Shown here: positions 16,096 to 24,917 of the stretch, piece after piece
Numbering within the stretch: position 1 is the stretch's first letter
Layout of the letters: each line of letters begins with the position of its first letter
NCBI GenBank assembly: GCA_943913645.1
Contig: CALTYZ010000013.1
Coordinates: forward strand, 1-64,000
Source: an uncultured Corynebacterium sp.
Lineage (GTDB): Bacteria; Actinomycetota; Actinomycetes; Mycobacteriales; Mycobacteriaceae
Length of the DNA: 64,000 bases
Direction of reading: 5' to 3'
The notes under the pieces: generated by a model
Database searches by the model: none
What the model was told of the DNA's origin: nothing
The model's input: only the letters and a program-made list of their open reading frames with translations
Program-made: the position numbers and the translations under genes

Positions 16096-16143
16096 CATCT
16101 GCCCCCGGGAGCACGTTCATGAACGTGCTCCCGGGGGCAGATG
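16096..16143. repeat. Perfect 48-bp palindrome
   Basis: Two 24-bp arms, CATCTGCCCCCGGGAG continuing to CACGTTCA and the exact complement, meet without a loop. It lies 22 bp downstream of the cupin stop codon (minus strand). It could act as a transcription terminator, as no other hairpin serves the cupin gene, but no T-run follows on either side. A protein-binding or mobile-repeat role is equally open. Confidence 0.6.
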
Positions 16144-16165
16144 GACGCAACCCGCCTAGAGGGGC

Positions 16166-16588
16166 CTAAGCGCCGTCGGTTTCTTGCGGATCGTTGTCCG
16201 CGTCCGCCTTCGTCTCGTGGCGGGTGCCAGGTTCGTGCTCCGGCGGAGCGTAAATCGAGTACAGTTTGGCTGGCTCATCGCCTTCGTTGACGAAATTGTG
16301 CCATTTGCCGGACGGGACAAAGGCGGCCCAATCGGCGTGAATGACTTCGTCGATGTCCAAGTTGTCCTTGCTCTCACCTAACTGCGCGCGCAGCGAGCCA
16401 GACTCGAGCCGCAAGAACTGGTCATGGCCCTCGTGGATTTCCGCGCCGATTTCCCCACCAGGCGGAATAGTCATCACCGTCAGCTGCAGTTTTTCACCGG
16501 TCCACAACGTGTCCCGGAACGCATCATTTTCTAGCGTGGCTTGTTCAATGTTGACAACGTACGGTTTCGGTCCGCGGTCATTGCTCAT
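16166..16588 (-). CDS. Small cupin-domain protein
   Basis: A 140-residue single-domain cupin. Motif 1 is visible as PPGGEIGAEIHEGHDQFLRLESG, with the two histidines and glutamate usual for metal binding, and motif 2 as PSGKWHNFVNEGDEPAKLY with the third histidine. The last 25 residues are acidic and probably disordered. Such proteins are dioxygenase-like or metal-sensing stress proteins of unknown substrate. It stands alone with a strong palindrome behind it. Confidence 0.85.
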   Translation of the reverse strand: MSNDRGPKPYVVNIEQATLENDAFRDTLWTGEKLQLTVMTIPPGGEIGAEIHEGHDQFLRLESGSLRAQLGESKDNLDIDEVIHADWAAFVPSGKWHNFVNEGDEPAKLYSIYAPPEHEPGTRHETKADADNDPQETDGA

Positions 16589-16666
16589 ACTACGGTTGCA
16601 CTCCTTCTGATCTTCTCACTCGTACATCGACGAGCCTAGCGAGAAAACGCGGGCACTGTTTTTCGC

Positions 16667-17893
16667 TTATCGACGGTGCCGCCCGCCCTCTTCATCTGTC
16701 GCTGCTTGCATCCGTGCCTGCCTGCGCAAGCGTACTTTTTCCACCTCTGAAAGCCCAGTGAGATCCGGAGATGCCGCAACCTCTGGGGCGCGCTGCTGTT
16801 CACGTTCGGCTGCAAGCAACGCCGGTGCTGAAGCGGGTGTGGAATCACTCGCGGGGTGAGGCACGGCAGCAAACGTCGCCGTTTCCGGCTTCGGTGTGCG
16901 AACCGGCTCAATCGGGCCGGTCACTTCGGCTGCAGAGACGTCGTCGCGGTCTGCTTCGTCCGCAGCAGCCGCATTGTTTTCATCCACACTGCTTGCAAGT
17001 GATACTTGGCGAGGTGTGTTTGCGGGCTGCGGTGTGTCGCCCGGATCGGCAGCGTAGTCGCGCTCAACAGTGACTCCCCAGGTGCCGTCGGGAAATTCGA
17101 TGAGTGACCACGGCGCAGCCGGGCCCGCATCTTGCTGGGGGTGTGCCTGTGGCCGCTGGTACCCGGCGGGGACTTTCAAGCCCGGAACTTGGCCGATGCC
17201 TTCATCTGGTCCAGCGATATTGAGCGCCGCGAGCCCATCGAGCAACACAACGCGGGCATAGACGACCCCGCTGCCGGCCTCATCCGTTTCGGCCGCGGCG
17301 GCGAGAAACCTGCCAAGGGTCTCATTATCCGGCGAATCAAATCCGCCGAGCACTTTGTCGCCCAAGGTTGCTGCGACATGATCACCGATTCGATGCAGAG
17401 CAACGAACCATTGCCCAGGCGAGCGGGCAGCTAGCTCTTCAGCTGTGAACTCGCCTTTGGTGGTATCCACCACCATCATGTCCCCAGGAGGAAGCACGAG
17501 CGCGCTTGCTGGCGCATCATTGCGTGGCACGACAAGCTCAGGCGGTGGCAACACGACCGCGAGCTCGAAGCGGCCTGTGGATTCTTCCAACTTCACTTCA
17601 GCAACCGTGACCGGCATCAGCAACGATGCATCGACTCGCACTACATCGGCGAAGCGGTCGCGATGCTCTGAAGCGATCTCTCCCAGCACCGGACCTTGCC
17701 CCCCGCCGGTGCTGAGTCGCCGTACCCGCCACGAACCAGTGAGCGGGTTTGGCTGCAGCAGTACATCGATGAATGCGCTGCCGCGTAAGTCTGCAAAATC
17801 GGTGAACAGGGCTGCCTGTACGACGTGCTCGACAGGAATTTCCTCACCCTGCCCCCAGACGGAGGGTGCCAGCGGATACAAACGCGGGCCCAT
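16667..17893 (-). CDS. Conserved-looking hypothetical protein with an internal repeat
   Basis: A 408-residue soluble protein with no signal peptide or membrane segment. Residues about 60-125 (GPVLGEIASEHRDRF then a VTVAEVKLEE strand) and about 178-232 (DKVLGGFDSPDNETLGRF then VVYARVVLLD) are similar, pointing to two copies of a beta-alpha module. A Trp-containing segment, WSLIEFPDGTWGVTVERDY, follows near residue 270. The rest is a long Ala/Pro/Thr-rich linker ending in a basic helix, LSEVEKVRLRRQARMQ. An AAGGAGG ribosome site supports the ATG at 17893. I do not recognise the family; the first repeat faintly recalls HIRAN-like folds. Confidence 0.65.
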   Translation of the reverse strand: MGPRLYPLAPSVWGQGEEIPVEHVVQAALFTDFADLRGSAFIDVLLQPNPLTGSWRVRRLSTGGGQGPVLGEIASEHRDRFADVVRVDASLLMPVTVAEVKLEESTGRFELAVVLPPPELVVPRNDAPASALVLPPGDMMVVDTTKGEFTAEELAARSPGQWFVALHRIGDHVAATLGDKVLGGFDSPDNETLGRFLAAAAETDEAGSGVVYARVVLLDGLAALNIAGPDEGIGQVPGLKVPAGYQRPQAHPQQDAGPAAPWSLIEFPDGTWGVTVERDYAADPGDTPQPANTPRQVSLASSVDENNAAAADEADRDDVSAAEVTGPIEPVRTPKPETATFAAVPHPASDSTPASAPALLAAEREQQRAPEVAASPDLTGLSEVEKVRLRRQARMQAATDEEGGRHRR

Positions 17894-17952
17894 CCTGCCT
17901 CCTTCTCGAAATAGCTTGATTGATCTTCAGCTCGGGAGTAGACCAATTAATT

Positions 17953-18882
17953 CTACGCAGAGGCAGAGACCGGTGTGGAGAGTTTCTTCACTATCTGTAC
18001 GACAACCAGGATCACAAACCCGGTAATCAGCCCGAAGCCAAGGGAGATGCCGGTTTCGACAAGCCAGCCGCCGAAACCACCGCCGACTGCCTCCACGCCG
18101 CGCTCAATCACCTCGTGCGGCCAATGCCAGCCGATCACCTCGTGCAATCCACGAACAATGAGGTGGCCGCCGACCCACAGCATCGCAACAGTGCCCACCA
18201 CCCCAATCGCAGTCAGTACGTACGGCATCCCTTTGACCAGGGCTCGACCAGTTTTCACAGCCTTGCCTCGGGTGATCATTGCTCGCCCAATGTCGTCGAT
18301 TTTCACCAGCAGCGCTACTGCACCATAGACTGCGATGGTGATGAAGATACCGACGGCGATCAACACAGCCGCCTCCATCCACAGTGGCTGATCAGCGACC
18401 TCATCAAGCGCAATGATCATGATTTCGGCACTCAAAATCAGATCAGTGGTGATCGCACTTTTGACGAGAAAATCTTCATCCTGTGGCGTCTTATTCACTG
18501 CCTGCTGCTCGTCGGCGTGTGCGTCGGAGGTCAGTTTATGGGCGATCTTTTCGGCACCTTCGAAGCATAAGTAGGCTCCGCCGAGCATGAGCAGCGGCAC
18601 AAGAGCCCACGGTGCGAGCGCGTTGAGGAGCAATGCAATGGGGAGAATAATGAGCAACTTGTTGCGCAGCGAGCCCTTGGTAATCCTCCAGATCATCGGC
18701 AGTTCGCGCGCAGGGGTGACATCGGAGACATACTGCGGTGTGACGGCGGCGTCATCAATGACAACGCCTGCAGCCTTCGCGGACGTTTTCGCGGTCAGCG
18801 CTGTAACATCATCGACCGACGACGCTGCCGTGCGGGCGATTAACGCGACGTCATCAAACAGTGCTAGCAAACCACCGGCCAT
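17953..18882 (-). CDS. DUF808 family membrane protein (YedI-like)
   Basis: A 309-residue integral membrane protein opening MAGGLLALFDDVALIARTA, the invariant start of DUF808/YedI proteins, with PQYVSDVTPARELPMIWRI and LLMLGGAYLCFEGAEKI also matching. About seven hydrophobic segments follow. The ATG at 18882 has a clear AAAGGAG ribosome site, and an upstream in-frame extension lacks family similarity. Function is unknown. Its promoter region is shared with the divergent TPP-riboswitch operon. Confidence 0.88.
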   Translation of the reverse strand: MAGGLLALFDDVALIARTAASSVDDVTALTAKTSAKAAGVVIDDAAVTPQYVSDVTPARELPMIWRITKGSLRNKLLIILPIALLLNALAPWALVPLLMLGGAYLCFEGAEKIAHKLTSDAHADEQQAVNKTPQDEDFLVKSAITTDLILSAEIMIIALDEVADQPLWMEAAVLIAVGIFITIAVYGAVALLVKIDDIGRAMITRGKAVKTGRALVKGMPYVLTAIGVVGTVAMLWVGGHLIVRGLHEVIGWHWPHEVIERGVEAVGGGFGGWLVETGISLGFGLITGFVILVVVQIVKKLSTPVSASA

Positions 18883-19002
18883 GTCGGGCTCCTTTCCATC
18901 TGGCCCGTTTGGGGCGATGCCCGAAACTACCACCATGATCCAACGCGCGTACACAGCTGGGTAGGCCCTGGGCTAGGATCTAGGCCACTATTGAGCAACA
19001 CC

Positions 19003-19094
19003 AACCCACGGGTGTCCGGCTGAGCTGCCGGGCTGAGACGTCACATGAAGGCGAACCGTCGAACCTGATCCGGGTCATGCCGGCGATAGGAAGG
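19003..19094 (+). promoter_or_regulatory. TPP (THI-box) riboswitch
   Basis: The leader of ykoE carries the THI-box signature: GGGTGTCCGGCTGAG, the CTGAGA core (19033-19038) and GAACCTGATCCGGGTCATGCCGGCGATAGG (19061-19090), the thiamine-pyrophosphate binding core. The AAGG just behind it is the ykoE ribosome site, 8 bp before the ATG. Binding of TPP is expected to hide that site or end transcription, switching the uptake operon off when thiamine is plentiful. Boundaries are approximate. Confidence 0.92.
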
Positions 19095-19101
19095 AATAAA
19101 G

Positions 19102-19686
19102 ATGGAAAAGCACTGGCGCGTCATTGACATTGTCACCGCCGCAGTCCTCGGGGTTGCGTGTGGATTGATCTTTTGGGTCTGGAATGGCCTCGGATACGCA
19201 GGCTTTAAAGCGTTTGACGCACTGACCCCCGGTCTCGGTGGGTTGTTCACCGGAATCTGGTTTTTGGGCGGCACACTCGGCGGGCTGATTATTCGCAAGC
19301 CGGGTGCGGCACTGTTCGTTGAGGTGTTGGCAGCTTCGGTGTCAGCGGTCCTGGGCAGTCAGTGGGGAATTGAAACCCTCTACTCAGGCCTTGCTCAAGG
19401 CCTGGGGGCGGAGGTCGTGTTTTTCGCATTTGCGTATCGACGTTTCAGCCTGACAGTCTCGATTCTTTCCGGCATGGGAGCAGCGATAGGAGCATTTATT
19501 CTTGAACTGTTCACCTCAGCGAATCTGGCGATGAGCCTTGCGTTCAACACCATCTACCTGTCGTGCATGCTTGTCTCAGGAGCGGTGCTTGCCGGTGTGC
19601 TTGGCTTCTACCTGGTCAAGGCTTTAGCCGGTACTGGCGTCCTGGATCGATTTGGCGCTGGCCGGGAGCGTCATCGCGTCGCGTGA
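19102..19686 (+). CDS. ykoE: YkoE, substrate-binding (S) component of a thiamine/HMP ECF transporter
   Basis: A 194-residue membrane protein with about five to six helices. It matches YkoE-type S components: WRVIDIVTAAVLGVACGLIFWVWN at the start, and EVLAASVSAVLGSQWGIETLYSGLAQGLGAE in the middle. YkoE binds thiamine or its pyrimidine moiety and docks on the YkoC/YkoD energising module. It is the first gene behind the TPP riboswitch, which supports the vitamin substrate. The stop overlaps the GTG of ykoD by 4 bp. Confidence 0.9.
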   Translation: MEKHWRVIDIVTAAVLGVACGLIFWVWNGLGYAGFKAFDALTPGLGGLFTGIWFLGGTLGGLIIRKPGAALFVEVLAASVSAVLGSQWGIETLYSGLAQGLGAEVVFFAFAYRRFSLTVSILSGMGAAIGAFILELFTSANLAMSLAFNTIYLSCMLVSGAVLAGVLGFYLVKALAGTGVLDRFGAGRERHRVA

Positions 19687-21005
19687 GACCAATTGTTTGT
19701 GCCCGGGGTTTGGGCTATCAACACGCGACCCGCGCAACTGCTGCTTTTCAAGGCGTCAATCTTGACATCGCACCAGGGGAGCGGGTGCTGATTACGGGAG
19801 ATTCCGGATCAGGCAAATCAACACTTTTGTCTGTCATTGCGGGTCTCGCGGGCGATGACGAAGACGGCCGCAGCGTGGGCACGTGCGAAGTGCGTGGCAC
19901 GGTGGGGATGGTCATGCAAGATCCTGAGGCCCAGACTATCTTGTCGCGGGTTGGCGATGATGTTGCCTTCGGTGCTGAAAACATGGGTGTGCCGCCAGCA
20001 GAAATCTGGCCGCGAGTTGAGCACGCGCTTGACGCGGTCGGGCTCGACGTCGCACTTGATCATAAAACCGCCCACCTCTCCGGCGGGCAAAAACAACGTC
20101 TTGCGCTGGCTGGTGTCATCGCAATGGGCGCAGACATCATCATCTTGGATGAGCCGACGGCAAACCTTGATCCTGCCGGCCGTGATGAAGTCATCGCCGC
20201 TGTCGACCAGGTCTGCCGCCGTACCTCGGCCGCACTGATCGTGGTGGAGCATCGCCCCGCACACTGGACTCAGGTAGTTGAGACGTTTTACCGCCTCACG
20301 CCGGCGGGATTGACATCGATTGCGGCCAACGAGTTGCCGCACGCACCGCAGTTACCGCCAGCGCTCGAGGTCGCGATAGGTGCTGAACCGGCCGTTGTAG
20401 CCCACGCTGTGCAGACCAGATTTGGCCCGCCACGCACCCTTTCAGTGCCGCGCGGATTTTCCACCGTTCTCACCGGAAAAAACGGTACAGGCAAAACCAC
20501 CCTTGCCCATGTGCTTGCCGGGCTGGTCGCGCCCGAACGAGGACAGGTCGAATACAGCGAGGCGGTGGCACAGGGTTTGCACACTCCAGTGCACACCTGG
20601 ACAGCGAAACAGCTCGCCGCGCGAATCGGGTGTGTCTTTCAAGACCCGGAACACCAATTTGTCACCTCTACCGTCGGTGAAGAAATGGCGCTCAGCGGCG
20701 CGCCAGCTGCGCAAGTAGACGAGTTGCTTGTTCGGCTGCGCCTGGATCACCTGGTGCAAGCGAACCCTTTCACCTTGTCTGGCGGGGAAAAGCGGCGCCT
20801 TTCCGTGGCTACTGCGTTAGTACACAGCCCACGCCTTGTGGTGTTGGACGAGCCGACCTTTGGCCAGGACGATCAGACCTTCGTGGAACTCGTGACGCTG
20901 ATTCGTCAACTCACTGAGGAGGAAACCACGGTCATCTCGATTACCCACGATGAGGCCTTCATTGCTTCGCTCGGTGACCACATTGTGCAGATCAAAGGGG
21001 AGTGA
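19683..21005 (+). CDS. ykoD: YkoD, double ATPase of the thiamine/HMP ECF transporter
   Basis: A 440-residue protein with two ABC ATPase domains. Domain 1 has Walker A GDSGSGKST, Q-loop VMQDPEAQ, signature LSGGQKQRLAL and Walker B IIILDEPTANLD. Domain 2 has GKNGTGKTT, VFQDPEHQF, LSGGEKRRLSV and LVVLDEPTFGQDD. Fusion of both ATPases in one chain is usual for YkoD. The GTG at 19683 lies in the ykoE stop (GTGA). A longer upstream frame within ykoE has no similarity. Located at the inner face of the membrane with YkoC. Confidence 0.92.
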   Translation: MRPIVCARGLGYQHATRATAAFQGVNLDIAPGERVLITGDSGSGKSTLLSVIAGLAGDDEDGRSVGTCEVRGTVGMVMQDPEAQTILSRVGDDVAFGAENMGVPPAEIWPRVEHALDAVGLDVALDHKTAHLSGGQKQRLALAGVIAMGADIIILDEPTANLDPAGRDEVIAAVDQVCRRTSAALIVVEHRPAHWTQVVETFYRLTPAGLTSIAANELPHAPQLPPALEVAIGAEPAVVAHAVQTRFGPPRTLSVPRGFSTVLTGKNGTGKTTLAHVLAGLVAPERGQVEYSEAVAQGLHTPVHTWTAKQLAARIGCVFQDPEHQFVTSTVGEEMALSGAPAAQVDELLVRLRLDHLVQANPFTLSGGEKRRLSVATALVHSPRLVVLDEPTFGQDDQTFVELVTLIRQLTEEETTVISITHDEAFIASLGDHIVQIKGE

Positions 21006-21011
21006 GCCGCG

Positions 21012-21773
21012 GTGGATGTGTTGGGGCCGACAAACCCTGTGACCCGGATTGGGGCATTGGCGTTGCTGACCACCCCGCTTATGGTCACCGTTGATTGGGT
21101 GTCTGCCGTGGTAGTGATCGCATTTACTGTCAGCATGGTGCCGCTGTGCGCCATTGGCTATGCAACGTTTGTGCGTCGCGCACTGCCGCTGGCGATTCTT
21201 GCACCCATCGCCGGGGTGCCGATGGCTCTCTACGGCCGGTCGGGCGGGGAGGTGCATCTTGACTGGGGGTTGATTCAGGTCAGCGACTTGTCTGTGTCTT
21301 TGGCTATCGCTGTTGCATTGCGGGTGTTCGCGATTGCTTTGCCGGTGATTGTGCTTGCCGCCAATGTTGACCCGACCGATTTCGGTGACGGTCTTGCACA
21401 AGTGCTGCACCTGCCGGAGCGCTTTGTCATCGGCACTGTCGCAGCGTTGCGGATGCTGACGCTGCTGAGCGATGATCTTGAGGCACTGCGGCGTTCTCGT
21501 CGCGCGCGCGGCATTTCCGATACAGGCAACGTCCGATATTGGTTCTCGTTGGCGTTTGGTTTGCTGGTGATGTCTTTGCGGCGCGCGGGCAAGCTGGCGA
21601 CTGCGATGGAGGCGCGCGGGTTTGGCCGTTCCACCTCTCGCACCTGGGCCCGGACATCGCGGCTGCAGTTGCGCGACGGCGTTGTCATGGTGGTCTGTCT
21701 ACTGGTCGGACTTGGCGCCCTTGCTGCCGCGTATATGTCGGGCACGCTGCGCCCGGTGTGGGCTGTGAGCTGA
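21012..21773 (+). CDS. ykoC: YkoC, transmembrane (T) component of the thiamine/HMP ECF transporter
   Basis: A 253-residue protein with about five helices and a cytoplasmic coupling region. It carries the EcfT-type motifs: RSRRARGISDTG and ATAMEARGFGRS correspond to the two A-R-G coupling helices that contact the ATPases. The GTG start is 6 bp behind ykoD. It completes the ykoEDC transporter for uptake of thiamine or hydroxymethylpyrimidine. Confidence 0.9.
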   Translation: MDVLGPTNPVTRIGALALLTTPLMVTVDWVSAVVVIAFTVSMVPLCAIGYATFVRRALPLAILAPIAGVPMALYGRSGGEVHLDWGLIQVSDLSVSLAIAVALRVFAIALPVIVLAANVDPTDFGDGLAQVLHLPERFVIGTVAALRMLTLLSDDLEALRRSRRARGISDTGNVRYWFSLAFGLLVMSLRRAGKLATAMEARGFGRSTSRTWARTSRLQLRDGVVMVVCLLVGLGALAAAYMSGTLRPVWAVS

Positions 21774-21777
21774 GGTT

Positions 21778-22257
21778 GTGCCCGTGACTCGAACACCGTA
21801 CACACTGCTTATCGACGGCTACTCCGGCGCCGGCAAGACCACCCTCGCCCTGCGTATCGGGCACGCATTAGGTATTCGTGTCGTCCACATGGATGATTTC
21901 TATCCCGGATGGAGTGGGTTGGCAGAAGGTGCCCGCATAGTTGCCAACAGCGTGTTGCGCACTGCCAATCCTGGATATCAGCAGTGGGATTGGTATCAGT
22001 ACCGGCCGGGGAGGTGGGTGTGCCTCGACCCAGAGGCTGATCTGATTGTGGAAGGGGTAGGGGCGGTAACGGCGGCGTCGATACGCGCGGCGCAGCTGCG
22101 TGGAACCGTGGATACACTGCGGGTAGAACTTGACGCGCAAACACGTCAGCAACGTGCGTTTATGCGTGACGTCCACTTTGCGCCATACTGGCAGATGTGG
22201 GCCGCGCAGGAGGCGCGGCTTGAGCAGGTCCCAGTCGACGTGGTGGTGAGGGGGTAA
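21778..22257 (+). CDS. P-loop kinase-like protein (uridine kinase-like)
   Basis: A 159-residue P-loop protein. It has Walker A DGYSGAGKTTLA near residue 13, VHMDDFYPGWSGLAEGARIV (the D-D-F-Y element seen in uridine/nucleoside kinase-like proteins), a Y-Q-Y-R-P-G-R-W segment and LIVEGVGA as Walker B-like strand. It is shorter than true uridine kinases and closest in layout to uncharacterised actinobacterial ATP-binding proteins. It lies 4 bp behind ykoC and so falls under the TPP riboswitch unless terminated, which hints at a role in phosphorylating an imported vitamin moiety. That is inference; the substrate is not shown. Confidence 0.7.
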   Translation: MPVTRTPYTLLIDGYSGAGKTTLALRIGHALGIRVVHMDDFYPGWSGLAEGARIVANSVLRTANPGYQQWDWYQYRPGRWVCLDPEADLIVEGVGAVTAASIRAAQLRGTVDTLRVELDAQTRQQRAFMRDVHFAPYWQMWAAQEARLEQVPVDVVVRG

Positions 22258-22270
22258 TAGGTTCACCCCC
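22250..22270 (+). terminator. Possible terminator of the ykoEDC operon
   Basis: GGGGGT (22250-22255) and ACCCCC (22265-22270) form a 6-bp stem with a 9-nt loop around the stop codon of the last gene of the operon. The tract behind it (ACGATATTTA) is only weakly T-rich, so it is a moderate candidate. Confidence 0.4.
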
Positions 22271-22366
22271 ACGATATTTACGGCTGTGCAGTGTGCTTGA
22301 ATCACAGCTACCCGTAATCATGTAACTGGGGTCGCCATGACCTGTTACCGATCAAGGAGAATGTAA

Positions 22367-23974
22367 GTGAGCGTGAAAAAGACACTGGCAGCGTTTGCTG
22401 CCGGAGCCCTCACCCTCGGCCTGGCCGCATGCGGTGGATCGGACACTGCAACGGAAGGTGCTGGCACCGCAGGTACCGGTAACAGCGGTGGCCGAAACTA
22501 CATCACCGCTAAAGGAAGCGAGCCGCAAAACCCGCTCGTGCCGGGCAATACCAACGAAAATGGTGGCGGCAACATCGTCGATCTCATCTACTCCGGCTTG
22601 GTGTACTACGACGCTGAGGGCGAAGCCCACAATGACATGGCGGAGTCGATCGACCTGGAAGGCGACACCACCTACCGCGTGACCTTGCGCGATGGCATCA
22701 CCTGGTCTGATGGTTCGCCGGTGACCTCAAAAGACTTCGTTGACGCCTGGAACACGGTGGTCAAAGAGTCACTGTTGAGCGCCTACTTCTTCGAGCCGAT
22801 TTTGGGCTTCGAGGAAGGCAAAGAGCTCGAGGGGCTCAAGGTTGTGGATGATAAGACCTTCACCATCGAGCTGGCACAGCCGGAGGCAGACTTCCCGACC
22901 CGCCTGGGATACGCCGCCTACTACCCAATGCACGAGTCCGCATTCGAAGATTTGGCAGCCTATGGTGAAAACCCGATCGGCAACGGCCCGTACAAACTCA
23001 AGGAATGGAACCATAACCAGGATGCGACCCTGGTGCCCAATGAGGAGTACGACGGCGACCGCACCCCGAAAAATGATGGCGTGACCTTCGTCTTCTACGC
23101 ACAAGATGACGCCGCCTACGCGGATCTGCTTGCCGGCAACCTGGATGTCACTGATGCGATCCCTGACTCTGCTTTTGCTACCTTTGAGCAGGAGTTGGGG
23201 GACCGGGCGGTTAACCAGCCAGCTGCGGTGTTCCAATCCTTCACCATCCCGGAGCGCGAAACGCACTGGAGCGGGGAAGAAGGCAAGCTGCGGCGCGCTG
23301 CGGTGTCCCGCGCCATCAACCGCGCCGAGATCACATCCACGATCTTTGACGGCACACGCACCCCGGCGACGGACTTTACCTCCCCGGTTATTCCTGGCCA
23401 CTCTGACAGCCTCACCGGGGCAGAGGTGTTGCAGTACGACCCGGAGGAAGCGAAGCGCCTGTGGGCCGAAGCGGACGCGCTCAACCCGTGGTCTGGTGAG
23501 CTGGCAATCGCGTACAATGCGGACGGCGGCCACCAAGCCTGGGTTGATGCGGTAGCAAACTCGATTAAGAACACGCTTGACATCGACGCAGTGGGCAACG
23601 CATACCCTGACTTCAAGTCGTTGCGCGACGAGGTGACCAACCGTGAGATTGAGGGCGCATTCCGCACTGGCTGGCAGGCAGACTACCCGTCGCTGGGTAA
23701 CTTCCTGGGCCCGTTGTACGGCACCGGCGCTGGTTCAAATGATGGTGACTACTCAAACCCCAAGTTCGACGAGGTTTTGAAGCAGGCGGCCAACGCTGAC
23801 GATGTTGCAGCGGCAACCCCGCTGTACAACGAGGCGCAGGAGATTCTCCTCGAGGACCTCCCAGCGATTCCGTTGTGGTACGCCAACGTTTCGGGCGGCT
23901 ACTCGGAGAAGGTCGATGACGTCGTCTTCTCCTGGAAGAGCGTGCCTGTGTACTACAACATCACCAAGAAGTAA
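22367..23974 (+). CDS. oppA: Oligopeptide ABC transporter, substrate-binding lipoprotein
   Basis: A 535-residue SBP_bac_5 family lipoprotein with signal peptide and lipobox LAAC at about residues 19-22. Family blocks include NPLVPGNTNENGGG, ITWSDGSPVTSKDFVDAWN, PIGNGPYKL and AVSRAINRAEI. It captures oligopeptides outside the membrane for the permeases encoded next. The GTG at 22367 follows AAGGAGA with 6 bp spacing. It is first in an oppABCD operon matching the layout recalled from C. glutamicum. A close haem- or dipeptide-binding relative cannot be excluded. Confidence 0.85.
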   Translation: MSVKKTLAAFAAGALTLGLAACGGSDTATEGAGTAGTGNSGGRNYITAKGSEPQNPLVPGNTNENGGGNIVDLIYSGLVYYDAEGEAHNDMAESIDLEGDTTYRVTLRDGITWSDGSPVTSKDFVDAWNTVVKESLLSAYFFEPILGFEEGKELEGLKVVDDKTFTIELAQPEADFPTRLGYAAYYPMHESAFEDLAAYGENPIGNGPYKLKEWNHNQDATLVPNEEYDGDRTPKNDGVTFVFYAQDDAAYADLLAGNLDVTDAIPDSAFATFEQELGDRAVNQPAAVFQSFTIPERETHWSGEEGKLRRAAVSRAINRAEITSTIFDGTRTPATDFTSPVIPGHSDSLTGAEVLQYDPEEAKRLWAEADALNPWSGELAIAYNADGGHQAWVDAVANSIKNTLDIDAVGNAYPDFKSLRDEVTNREIEGAFRTGWQADYPSLGNFLGPLYGTGAGSNDGDYSNPKFDEVLKQAANADDVAAATPLYNEAQEILLEDLPAIPLWYANVSGGYSEKVDDVVFSWKSVPVYYNITKK

Positions 23975-23990
23975 CCAGCACGCCGAGACC

Positions 23991-24917
23991 ATGTTGCGCT
24001 ACATCGGGCGGCGACTGTTGCAGATGATCCCCGTCTTCTTCGGGGCGACGCTACTGCTGTATTCCCTTGTTTTTCTCATGCCAGGGGACCCAGTGGAAGC
24101 ACTCGGCGGTGACCGCGGTTTAAGCGAGGCGGCCCGCGCTCGCATCACCGCCGAGTACAACCTGGACAAACCGTTCATTGTCCAATACTTGCTCTACATC
24201 AAGGGCATCTTTTCCCTTGACTTCGGCAAGACATTTTCCGGACAGCCAGTGAGCACGGTGATGGCGAACGCCTTTCCCGTTACTATCAAGCTGGCGCTGA
24301 TGGCGCTCGTGTTCGAGGCAGTCTTCGGCATTATTTTCGGAGTGATCGCCGGAGTCCGCCGCGGGGGTGTCTTCGACTCCACAGTGCTGGTGGTGTCACT
24401 GTTCGTCATCGCCGTGCCGAGCTTTGTCATCGGCTTTGTGTTGCAATACGTCGTTGGCGTGCGCTGGGGGCTGCTGCCTGTCACCGTGGGGCGCAATGAA
24501 ACGTTCGAGGCGTTATTGATGCCTGCGATTGTGTTGGGGGCGTTATCGTTCGCCTACGTGGTTCGTTTGACCCGTCAATCGGTCAGTGAGAACCTCCGCG
24601 CGGATTACGTCCGCACAGCGCGAGCCAAAGGGTTGAGCAGCGGGCAGGTCATGCGCCGCCACGTGCTGCGCAACTCCATGATTCCGGTGGTGACCTTCCT
24701 TGGTGCTGACCTTGGCGCTCTGATGGCGGGTGCGATCGTCACCGAGGGCATCTTTGGCATCAACGGCGTGGGGGGAACGATGTACCAGGCCATTATCAAA
24801 GGTGAGCCCGCCACTGTTGTGTCATTTACTACGGTGCTGGTGATTGTGTACATCATCGCCAACCTCATTGTTGACCTCCTCTACGCCGTCTTAGATCCGA
24901 GGATTCGCTATGCCTGA
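23991..24917 (+). CDS. oppB: Oligopeptide ABC transporter permease
   Basis: A 308-residue permease of the DppB/OppB type starting MLRYIGRRLLQMIPVFFG, with six predicted helices, the FLMPGDPV motif behind the first helix, and the EAA coupling loop DYVRTARAKGLSSGQVMRRHVLRN. The C-terminus DPRIRYA is typical. It ends overlapping the start of oppC by 8 bp. It forms half of the membrane channel. Confidence 0.9.
   Translation: MLRYIGRRLLQMIPVFFGATLLLYSLVFLMPGDPVEALGGDRGLSEAARARITAEYNLDKPFIVQYLLYIKGIFSLDFGKTFSGQPVSTVMANAFPVTIKLALMALVFEAVFGIIFGVIAGVRRGGVFDSTVLVVSLFVIAVPSFVIGFVLQYVVGVRWGLLPVTVGRNETFEALLMPAIVLGALSFAYVVRLTRQSVSENLRADYVRTARAKGLSSGQVMRRHVLRNSMIPVVTFLGADLGALMAGAIVTEGIFGINGVGGTMYQAIIKGEPATVVSFTTVLVIVYIIANLIVDLLYAVLDPRIRYA

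Noticed and set aside
18000..18570. A 216-residue plus-strand frame rich in His and Asp
   Set aside because: It lies wholly opposite the DUF808 membrane protein and has no recognisable domain.
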